Under the pieces are notes generated by a model. The model had not been told where the DNA came from. It searched no databases and saw nothing but the letters and a program-made list of their open reading frames with translations. From Hippasteria phrygiana (Eukaryota; Echinodermata; Asteroidea; Valvatida; Goniasteridae), in NCBI GenBank assembly GCA_037893225.1, contig JAZGUH010000555.1:682001-746000 (forward strand): a DNA stretch of 64,000 nt, read 5' to 3'. A program made the position numbers and the translations under genes. This document shows, in pieces, positions 38,301 through 50,300 of the stretch. Numbering within the stretch: position 1 is the first letter of the stretch; each line of letters opens with the position of its first letter.

Positions 38301-41300
38301 TTATTTCTCCCTGTGCAGAAAACTGGAGCACTTTCTCTTCTCATTGGTGGCTGGGCACTGTGTATATACTTCCTCCACTGGGCTCTGGAAAACTTCCTCT
38401 CTATGCAGTATAAGACCTACCTGCTAGGTTACTTTGTGCTGACTGCACTCATTAGCTTTGCCGTGTGCTACTGGTATGGTCCTGTCACCAGTCACCGCAC
38501 CATATACCTCATACAGTTATTTCTTCAGCTGCTAGGACTGGTATGCATCTACAATGGCTCTCAGCATGAGTACTCCACTGTCACTCTTGTTCTTTTCTTA
38601 GTCTCAGTAAGGTGGCTACCTTGCCGGTCTCTACGACGTGCTACGTCAGTGCTGAGGTAAATTGAAATTTGTGAAATGAGTTATATATACAAAGTTGAAT
38701 TTGTCACATCTTAAGCTTCAATTTGGTGTAGGTTTGACCCAGAGATTTTAGTCGAGTCCATCACAAGTCCCTGCAAGTCCATCACAAGCCCTCCAGTCGT
38801 AATCCCAATCACAAGCTATGCAAATGAGCTTTGACAAAGGCATTCCTTTGTCCTTGTTCATCCAGTTACTTGTGACCGGCTTTATGAAAGGACTTGTGAC
38901 TGGGCTTGTGACTGGGCTTGTGACTGGGCTTGTGACTGGGCTTGTGAAAGGGCTTGTGAAAGGACTTGTGAAAGGGCTTGTGAAAGGACTTGTGAAAGGA
39001 CTTGTGAAAGGACTTGTGAAAGGACTTGTGAAAGGACTTGTGAAAGGACTTGTGAAAGGACTTGTGAAAGGACTTGTGAAAGGACTTGTGAAAGGACTCG
39101 AATACAACTCTGGTTTTGACCCCTGTGGCATTTTGTGTTCTCGAGATTTGTTGACATTTAAATACTCATATTTTCCAATACGGAAGTGCGTTTAGAGATA
39201 TAGCCCAAAACACGAAAAGTGCAAAGAAATGAGATAGAAGTAATTTCTATCAACATTTATTTGTTCATCTTTATGCATCAATATTAATATTTCTGAAAGT
39301 AAATTATGAAAATATAGATATAAGCCAACAAATCAAAAAAACAAAAATCACTTATGTTAAGATTTTTTCGCCCGCTTCACATAGAACATAGTTTTTTTTT
39401 TTTTTTTTTTTTTTTAGAGTGGGTCACATTTAGTCATTTTGGTCTCTTTTGGTCTAAGAATACAAATATTGTTCATAATTTTAACCTGGCCCAATAATGT
39501 TTTGCTCATAACTTTCATTATTATTCCTGAAATGTCAGTCAGTTTTTATAAATGCATGATGTAATTTTCTTTAATATTACCTGGCAAAAGATGCCGCACA
39601 TTTTGTTACATATGCGCAATGGGCGGGGCTTGCTCTCTTTTGTAGGCCCGTTAAATATTTATTTTGCCGTACTTGTGCTGGTACATACTTTGCTACACCA
39701 TTCCTAAAAACACAGAGGTCCTGCCAAACATTAGGAGACCTATGCAATTCAATTAACATTATTTTTTTCATAAAATGTTTGAAATAAATTATTCACTGAT
39801 TTATTTGAAGAAAGGCACTAAATTTGTTATTAGGTGTACCGGTATTTAAAGTTTGCAAAGAGTGTTTTTTGTATCCGAAAGTGGCAAGCCTATTCAGGCA
39901 GTTTGCAGTGATGTAGTTGAGGCCATCAGAAGACCACACAAGACCTGGCAAAACCAGCACAAGACCTATACAGTCTTAATTCAAGTCCAAGCTATTCAAA
40001 TGAACTATAATATAAGCATTCCTTTGTCATGGTTTATGCCTGTTACAAGCTGGTCTTGTGAATGGTCTTGTGAATGGTCTTGTGACGGTCTCGACTACAT
40101 CACTGGCAGTTTAGCTCTTTGAAAGATTTGAAGATGAGTACTTCAAAAAGAACACTTTAAACTCATACAGGGTAGTTCAACATCATGGAAGCCCACTTTC
40201 GGCAATTTTTTTTTATATAATATAGCTCTCACATGGTATGCATTTTCGCAAATCAAGGTCAAAGGTCATATATTTACGTAATTTGTTTGTGGTACGTGGT
40301 ATAATTTTGATTTTATGAAATGAAATGAAGGCCATTTCAAGAGCTTTAAAATGATGTCAAGTTTATCTCTGTAGGTGCTTTACTTTTAGAGATATTGATG
40401 TCCAAACATAGCAGGTCATGCTAATTTGTCAAAAGTTTGTTAACCCGCATCTCAAAAAATAATAAACCGAATGACATAAAATTTCGGTTCTGGGGGTTTC
40501 TCAAGGAGTCCAATCAGCACACCGAATTTTGTTTCAATCCGTGACAGTTGGGTCCAAAAGCGTGTTGAATTGACACGGAATGACCCAGTGTTTTATCCTC
40601 ACTTTTTTTCCAATAAGCATGACAGCCTTATTAATGTAACTTTTTCTACATTTTGTTTTTTTTACCATAAATGCTTAAAGGTCTATACTAAATAATATTT
40701 ACAGAAAAAATTTAATATTTCTGGGAAGTACAATGTACGTTAATCCTTAGTCCCCAAATCCTCTAATTTTAGTATGATTTTGCATGCACCCCAGGGGGTT
40801 AAGTTTCAAATTTCTGCCAAAAAATTGATTTGTATCATTTTATATTTAGGTATTTACAAACAACTGCACTCACAGAAAACATTTGTATCACCGACAGGTG
40901 GCGAAGCGAAAAGGTGAAGATACGGTTTATTACAGAGGATGAATACTATGAGCAAGGCAGGGTGAAGACTAGGGAAGCCTTAGACCAGCTACGAGAGTAC
41001 TGCCGCAGCCCAGAGTGTAAACAGTGGAAAATGATTGCCAACCTGGAATCCCCCAAGAGGTTTGTGAACCCTGTCTATCAATAGGCAGTCGGAATCGGTG
41101 GGCCTTGGGTATATAGGTCTAGCATAGTGATGAATGCCCAGCTGCCAAGGTTTTGAGTTCTTGCTTGAAAGATAATCCATGTCTTGGGGATTTTGATTTG
41201 AAGGAAACTTGGACAAGTTTTGCAGAACTAAGTCCCTCGGAATCAGTCTCTGAATCGGAGTGGGCGACATGAGCCACATCAGAATTGCAAATACAACTGT

Positions 41301-44300
41301 ACATACAGTGCATGTGTAGTAGGTCAGTCACTGCCCATTTGTAACCAAACTGGAAATGTATAATTTGTTTTTAATTTGAATGTCCAGGCCGTGTGTCCCA
41401 AAATTTAGCAGAATTTGAGGCAGAGGTTTTTATGTAAATTTGGCTGGTACCCTCTATCACTTCGTACACGGTGACATTTTGTTGATCAAATTTTGTCTCA
41501 TTTCTGCGCAGGCTCACTGTAGTTCCAATTGAGATTATTCACCTTATTTATGGCAGATATCTTGACACTGTTTCATGTGCCCAACTGTCTGTGTTTGGAA
41601 TATACGTATGCGCGTATATGTACAGGTTCTGTTTATACGTCCGAGGACAAGAGGAGAAAGAAAATACAAAGGAACCTTTCTTGTCCTCGCAAGTCGGTCT
41701 TTTGTTGAAATCGGTCCTCGGACGTAAAAATACGTGCTTAGTCTATGGGGTTGGGTTATATTAAAGGAACAATAGGAAACACAAAGCATTGCCTTCGGAA
41801 GTATTGGGAAAGTATGACTGTGTGTACGTGCACTGTATATATCTCCGAGGACAAGAGAAGAAAGGAAACACAAAGAAACCTTTTAGTCCTTGAACGTAGA
41901 GTCTTTTGTTGAAATCGGTCCTCGAACGTAAGGATACGTGCTTAGTCTATAGGGGTTGGTTATATTAAAGGAACAATAGGAAACACAAAGCATTGTCCTC
42001 GGACGTATTAGGGAAGTACGACTGCATGCGCAACATGTGCATGCAATTGTACACACGTGTATGAATGCACATGTATATCATTTTCCACCGAGGAATAACA
42101 AAGCAAAATCATTAATCCTAACTACCCCAAGCCTTACAAACTCCAACACGATGCTGTGCAGAATTCTGATGGGTTCAGGGCTGTTGCGCCTTGGCACTAT
42201 TACTTTACATGGTGCTATGATGCCCCAATGTGTCTAAGTGTCTAAAAGAATGTGCCATAGGTATACTGCACAGTGTTGGATTTTTACAGGTTGAGGACAC
42301 TTCCTAGTAAAAATGCCTAGGTGGTTAGGGTTTAAGGCCAATTCTGATGTCCAAAATACGGAAGGCAAAGGTTGAATATATTCAATATACAGTAAAATCA
42401 AGATCACTCAAACTCGGATAACTCAAATCTCCGCTTATCTCGAAGCTTTTTAAAAAAACAAATTTTTTTAATACGCAAATTGCCCATCACAAGCCCAAAG
42501 GGCACTCGAGGTGTTATGTGGGCTACTTAGGAAATTGTGGAAGAACCAGCCCCTCACACTCACACTCAAACAAGACAAGATAATCTGATCTCTTCACAGT
42601 GTGAATATAGGGATGGGATGGGTATTAAACTAGTCCACTTCAAGGCATTAATAATGCCTCCACCCATATTAGACGTAGAAGTGTCTTAGCCCAGGACCGG
42701 GCTCGAACCCACAACCTGCAGATTTACCGGCAGATCATGAATTCAGTGCTCCAAACCACTGGGCCACGGCACTTCCACGTAGCTACACTACATTCCTGGC
42801 AAAAGAATAGGATTATGTGTACATAAATACTCCTGTAACTGGAATTACTGGTAGCGGTGAATCCGTTTGACTGGAATATTTTTCCAGCCAGTCCAAAAGA
42901 AACTGCTGCTTTAAGCTTGCGTAGTCGAATCTCACTTAATTTTTAATAAGGGCAAAAAACACAAACAAAAGAAACATACACATTCTATTTACTTAAATTG
43001 TTCTTTTTAGGGGGAAAAAAGATAAAAATGAAAAGCAAAAACAAGTGCATGCACGGATCCTTGAAAACTCACAATAGTGCGCCTTCTTTTGGTTGAATAA
43101 TGATTGGTCATGTGACCGCCCAAGTGCATGCAGATTGCATATGCAGAGTTTCTTAGACAAACGTGACACAAAATATAGATTTCCTACACACAGTTAGAAA
43201 ATGACATTTGGTGGTTTATCATCGTGTTTATACTTTTAGGTGAGAACAATATAAAATTTGAGTAAAGTGATGATTTTTGAATGGGAGAAATGCTACAGTG
43301 ATACAGGAAATTGTTTCAAATAACGTGTCTATAGCCTGGCATAGCGAGTTACGTTGGAGCCATGTACATACAGTTAAACGTGTATCGACCTCCAAATGCG
43401 GACGTCCTATTGTTCCCTCTTTTGTTTGTACTTTAACTTTTTCGGAAGACTCCCATAGGTTTTGTACACGATTTAAATCGCGGACGTATTCTGGGAATCG
43501 CGGACGATATTGTTCCCTTTGTTATACGTCCATGTTTGTTTGGGAGAACAAACGCATACATGTACATGTACATGTACGTGTACGCGTGGATGATAGGACT
43601 GTTGAAAATGTCGGGACCTCGCTTCAGTCGAATTCCGGATATCTCAAATATGTTGCCCATTCCCTTGAGCTTTGAGTTACTGTAGTTTTTTGACAACGTC
43701 GATGTTCAAGTGGGTGGTTAATAAAACAAGTTTTTAGAGATGTTCTGTTGTGCTCTCGGGAAGTAGTCAAGGCCACATGTGAAACAGACTTAGACTTCAA
43801 AACAGGGCCTTTAATGTGTATCATCCTTCTCCAAGTTTTGTGTTGACACGTGACGTACTTAAATTACTTACTTGACACACATGTGTCACGCTTCCTCAAG
43901 CTGTGCTCCCATTGGATTTGCAGACCTGGAGAAATTGAACATGACTGGTTAACATTTGATGCTGTAATACTCGTTGTTAAAGCCAGACCGTTACCCTTGC
44001 TGCATGATTTTAACCCTGTTGATGAAGGGTTCCTCGTTTCATCCCATATCCTGCTGTCTGTGTTTTGCTTGAACCCATGCTATTTATAAACATACACATG
44101 AGTGGGCCAAACTTTACCCTTTACTTAACTTGATTGCTACTGACGTGCACTTCTGGATACTTTTACTTAAGTGTGATGACCTCATCTTTGCCATGTCAAT
44201 AATGAAGACTGGTGACGATTGGGTCATCACACTTTTGTTCCCATTCTAAATGCTTTTTTTTTTATAGAGAAAGTGGAAGGAAAAAACTGATATGGAAAAG

Positions 44301-47300
44301 ATTTAAAATATCACTATGCACTCCCACTTTTTCTTCAGTTTGTCCAAGATATGCTGTGTATGTGTATGGCATGGCGAGTTCTCTAACCTTGCGTACTCTG
44401 TGAGGACCTGTGAACAAAAGATGTCCACACAAAGCAGGAAGACGGAACCTTCTGTAGACTTGCCCACGTCCACACAAGGTTTACCCCTCTCTGAAAAACA
44501 GCTTGAGAGGCATTTTAGGGTGAGAGTTACATGTATCTGTCGCAAAATAAAGGATAATACTTAAGGGGATCACGATAAAAAAATTAGGTTAAAAGAGCGT
44601 TCACAGTGCAAGTAAAATCAGCTTTTGTCTCAATTTTTCTTAACTACATGAAAACAAAGTAATGTCCACACTAGGTATGGACAGACATACATGTATGTGT
44701 AAAGCTGGGTATGTTCCTACCCTAACAGTGCTGAATCCTCCAATTTCAATACAATTTTTCACACCACCTAGGGAGTTGGGGTTAAGGCATCCCACACACA
44801 ATGGGTGGCAATGGGACCCCACGAGGTAGTCTTTCTAAATCTTGGTGCCCCACAAGGAAAACGCTATGGAGTTTGAGATTTAAATAGGAACAAAGTAGGA
44901 AAATAGGGTGAACAATAGTGGTTCCCCATAAGGGTGCATATGTGAGGATGAGTTTGTATAGCTATTCAAACTGTGGACCTTTAACAAAGAGGACAGTAGG
45001 GTCCACGGTTGAGTCAAGGTCCATGGTTGAAAATCGTGTACAAACCAATGAGGGTCCTTCCAAAAAAGTACAAACAATGGGACGACAAGAGGATGATTGA
45101 AGGTGTTTACACACTTCTGTGTGTGAGTTTATTTTTGCATTTAATAGGGGACCTTTAACAATAGAGGACAATAGGGTCCCCGATTGAGAAAGGTCCCCGT
45201 TTGAAAATTGTGTACAAAACCAATGAGGGCCCTTGCCCAAAACTTAAAGTATGAACAATAGGAGGACAATAGGAGGTCCCCAATTGCAGGCGTTTACACA
45301 CTTGTGTGGGTGTGCCCCAATATTCGCTACCCTATGGAGACATGAACACAATAGAGACAAAGGGACTGAATACATGTAGGTCTCCACAAGGCAATTCTAT
45401 GGGTTAGGTTGTCTCCACAAGGAATTTTGTGTACAAAGTCTATGGGGGTTTGCTTAAGTACAGGAACAAAGGGGAGAACAATGCCATGTCACCACAGGGA
45501 TGCACAAATAGAAATACATGTACAGGTTCTGTATATATCTCTGAGGACAAGAGGAGAAAGGAAATATACAAAGAAACCTTTCAGTCCTCGCATGTCAATT
45601 TTTTTGTTGAAATCGGTCCTCGCACTTAGAAGTACGTGCTTATTCTATGGGGTTGGGTTATATTAAAGGAACAATAGGAAACACAAAGCATTGTCCTCGC
45701 ATGTATTAGGAAAGTACGACTGCGTGTTCGTACATTAATCTCCTTACGGGGTACCGGGAAGAAAGGGTAACAATTGGGACAGTGGTACCCCATGAGGAAG
45801 TCTTTAGAAACATGCTATGGGTTTTGAGATTTCAATAGGGACAAAGTAGAAAAAAGAAAAGAGTCTACAATAGAGGTACCCCCATATGGGTGCATATATG
45901 TGAGGATACATGTACATGTACACCCACGCATAGTTGTGAGGACTCAAGCTGTTCTCTTCCATTGTTCCCATTGTTTAGACTTAAACTTTTTCTCAACAAG
46001 TCCCATAAGGTTAGGCTCAGGTCCTCAGTTGCATTGTAATCACAAATCCCCCATTAAGTCCTCAGACGTAATGGATAACATGTGCGTACATGTATGTGCA
46101 CGTACAAATTGCAGCATTTTGTATGACCTGTCTATTGTATGACCTTTTACTGTATCGAATATGACATCATGGCAGCGTTGTTATGGGACACGTACATGTA
46201 CGTACAAAATAATACATGCCCTTATTATCACATGCCTGTCCCACAATATGGTGGCCTATTGTTGTTGCAATAAGGATTCATAAATAACTTGGACAGTTCC
46301 ACTTCCCAAATGTTCAAGAGCCTGCCATATGGTTGTTTTAATACTTTGCATTAATACCAACTGGGAGTTAATTAAATGTAAAGTGTTGAAACTGCTTGTT
46401 CTCACCCGATATACAATGGAGAGCGTTTCATGTTTGCACTCAACAGGCAAGCCGTGGAGTGCCTGCAAAGGCAAGTTAGCGCTAACATCCATATACATCA
46501 TAGACCCTTTTATGCATAGCCTGGAAATGTGTAGTTAACGTGTTTGTTGCACTGCATGGTAGGACAGTTGGGGAACACTGCCTAACCCATGGTCGGGCCA
46601 GGCCGTTGAAAAGCCTGGCCACGTCCGGGCCTTCTGGCTTTTAGTCTTGCTATTGTGAACCACAAATCATCTAACAATAGAGCATCTACTAGTGATTGCT
46701 TTTGTTGTCATTCCATTCACCGGCCAGAGACCGTTTACCTGTAACCCCCCAATTTGAACATGTTTGTATGCATGCTAGAATGTACCAGTAATCCATGTGT
46801 CCATATGTAGTTTTCACTCTAGTGACCGTTTTGATTTAGCATAATTTTTTCTCTCGGCAGAGAATTCTATTTAATCAAAAATGCATGTACAAAAGCTAAA
46901 ATACCTTCCTTATGTACTTATTACATGACGTACAATGCCATTGAAGCACAATGTATCACCTCTCAGTAGCACCATGTGTATTAAATCTCTTTTGTGAGTA
47001 TGTGTGGTTCTGAAATGAACCGGAGGCCCAATGGAATAATTTAATTGTTCTTATGGAATAACTTGTTTCTTGTTTATTTAGTTTTGATCCGATTTTAGTT
47101 CTGTGATATCAACAATTTTTATCATAACTGGGCGCTGCGCCTCAATGGAAACCAGCTTCTGCTGTTTCGGCATACAAATATGTGAAATAAACAAATCAGG
47201 GTTGATAAAAATCAATCGGTCGATCGTGACGTTATGGGCCAATCGCGCTGCCACCAGTCGAACACATTTTCTTGCTAATTCATGGCTATATGGGATTTGT

Positions 47301-50300
47301 TTTTTGAAGGTAAGTAAAGTCCAAGATGATATCCGTCATAATCGACCGATCGACGCGATTGACCGATCGTGCGCAAAAGCGACATGTACAGTATGTTTTG
47401 TTTTCGTTTAAAGTTTATTTAACAGACTAGATTGCATACAAAACGTTACCCTAACCCCCTAGGGTGTGTGAAAAATCATCAACTGAGAATTGAGGACTGT
47501 TAGGGTTAAGACATCATTTACATGGTATCAGTGTAAGAACTAATTAATGGCAGTTTGTGCCAAAAGTAAGAAGTGCACAGGCAGGAGATGAATACTGTAT
47601 ACATATTACATGTACATGTATGTGGGTCATTCTATAAATTTGGGGTTCAAAAGTGAATTTGTTTTGTTTCCCTGTTACACCTGAACTGTGTAATTTCCCA
47701 TCAAGTATCATTACTTGTTTGACATGTACTTTGCTTTACATAATCACTCTTGGAGATAGAAGGCGCTTTGCAAAATCTTAAACGAGTCATGTAAAATTGG
47801 ACCCCAAATTTATAGAATGACCAATGTACATTGCTTCAGAATGCATTGTACACAAGATAAATGTAGTACATTTTTTTCAGGAAATTGGCCTCCTCCATCC
47901 CTTTAGAGTGACTATAAGTGATTTAAAGTTAATAAAAAATTAAGGTTTAAATAACAGACTTTGTTTTTACATTAAAAATTAACAGAAATTTAAATTGATT
48001 TAAATCATGATTTAAATCAATGATTTAAATAGAGTGATTTAAATCAAACAACCCTGAAACAAATAAACAAATCGTTCTTAAGTACACATCCAACCTTTTT
48101 TCTATTCTTAAGTTACAAATACTGGTTCAGCTCACTGATAAAGAGTTATTTGTCACAAAAATCATGTTTGTGCTCAAAATGTTAATTAAAGTGCTAATTA
48201 CTGACTAATTAGTGTTATTCTTATAAAAGGCCGTTTACATGATTGGTCATTGTTGCAATTTTCAAAAATAGGCGGATTTGGGGGTTAGTATGTTATAGGA
48301 AATATCGTTCCACTCACCTGTTCAAAGTTTTGCGTTGTTGGATGGCGAAAAACCGAGAGAAAAACGGCACTCGTTTTTAACCGTCGGGCGGATGATAGCC
48401 TTTAGTCAAGACGCACGTGGCTACCAGCTGGACACGTGACGTGCCCTGAATGCCAGCTTGTCCAGCGCGCCACTCGTCCGGGTAGCCAAGCGCGCCTTGA
48501 CTAAAGGCTACAGGGCAGTTTTCCAACGATTTCCAGCTGGAAATCGTTGGAAGACGATATCAATTTCCACTTTTCTTGACAACGACAGCACACCTGGTGC
48601 CATAATTTCACAGGATGATTGAGACTACTATTAACTTACAGTCTAGTAAGGTATTTCGTAATAATTCAGTAAAACAAAAATTTGAGAATTACCAATCGTG
48701 TACACTACCTTTAAGTAACTTTATCCGACTTTTTTGCATTCTTAAGTAGCATTTTTGGTATCAGGGGGTCAATCTCAACACTTTAATCCAAAAATAGCAC
48801 TTGTGCGTGACATGTTAATTAAACTCGAAAATTGACATTTGACCTTGGTCCCCTGACCCCCATCCGACCTAGGGCAACTTAAAAATTGGCCATTTCAGAA
48901 CTACCCCCCCCGACAGACAGTCGATTGATACTATCAAACCTTTTGTGCTAATTGTTAATTAAACTCAACCTAGCTCCCGGTCTAGATGTTCTCCTGCACC
49001 CCATCGTAGCTGCCAAAGGAGGCCCCACCTACGACACAGCCAGGCATCTCGCCAAGATACTTCACCCCCTGGTAGGCAACACTGAACACCACATCAAGAA
49101 CTCCGACCAGTTTGCCACCCTCATCCAAGACCTCACCCTCCAGCCGGATGACATCATGGTCAGCTTTGATGTTGTCTTCCTCTTCACCAATCTCCCCACC
49201 TCCGATGCCAGTACCATCGCCAAGGACAGGCTCCAAGCAGACCCCACCCTCATAGCTCAAGGACCGCACTGACCTCGCTCCTATGACCAGCTTCATGATC
49301 TGCTCCTGACATGTGTCAACTCATCCAGCTTCTGATGGCGGGTCTAAATTCTTCGAACAGTTGGCTGGAACCTCCATGGGATCTCTTATATCCCAAGTTC
49401 TGGCTGACATATTCATGGAAGAATTTGAGCACTGCCATCGCCACATACAAACCTAGGATTTGGCTTCGGTACGTGGACGACACCTTTGTCATCTAGTGGC
49501 ATGGGCAGGATAAACTCCGGCTCTTCTTGGAACACCTCAACGGGCTTCACAGCAGCATTCAGTTCACCATGGAACAAGAAAGAGGTGGCAACATCTCATT
49601 TCTTGATGTTGAGGTGTCCAGAAAGCAGGACGGCAGTCTTACTCGCAGCGTCTACCGCAAACCTACGCACACCGACAGATACCTCTACAGCAGTTCCTTC
49701 CATCACCCTAAGATCAAGATTTCCATCAACCGGGCCCTCGTCCACAGGGCATACAATGTCTGTGACAAGGAACATCTCCCTCAGGAACTCCTTCACATCA
49801 CCAAAGATACAAGTCCAGCCAAGTCAAGACACAAGACCCAAGATCCACCCCGGCCAAAGGGTCGCCTTGACCCAAAGCCAACTAATTAGGGCCCCTAGTT
49901 CAGTTAGCCTCCCCTACTTATGTAGTACTTCGCATCACATCCAGCGCATCCTCCGCAAGCATGGAATTTGAGTCTTCCACACAGCCCCCCTGAAGATCCA
50001 CAATCTGCTGACTTCACACAAGGACCGGTCAGACCCACAGCGCAGGCCAGGAGTGTACAAGATCCCCTGCCAATGTGGCAAAGTGTACATCGGCGAAACT
50101 GGCAGGGACCTCCGATCCCCACCAGACTCATCAATGAACACAAAGCCCATGGCAGAAAGGGAGATTATGAGAAATCATCCATAGTCAAACACTCCCACAC
50201 CGAATACCACCAGATCAATTGGAGCCAGGCCGAACTCATCACCAGCATCGAACGCTCTTACCCTCGCCGTATCAGAGAAGCCATTGAAATCTTTAAGCAT

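Noticed and set aside
38750..39195. Frames reading SPFTSPFTSP or KGLVKGLVKG as a repetitive protein
   Set aside because: They are generated by the 12 bp minisatellite in a MITE. A 12 bp unit keeps frames open trivially.
9840..47510. Interstitial telomere repeats marking chromosome fusions
   Set aside because: TTAACCCTAACCC occurs only as one or two units and always as inverted pairs bordering discrete blocks, not as long (TTAGGG)n arrays.
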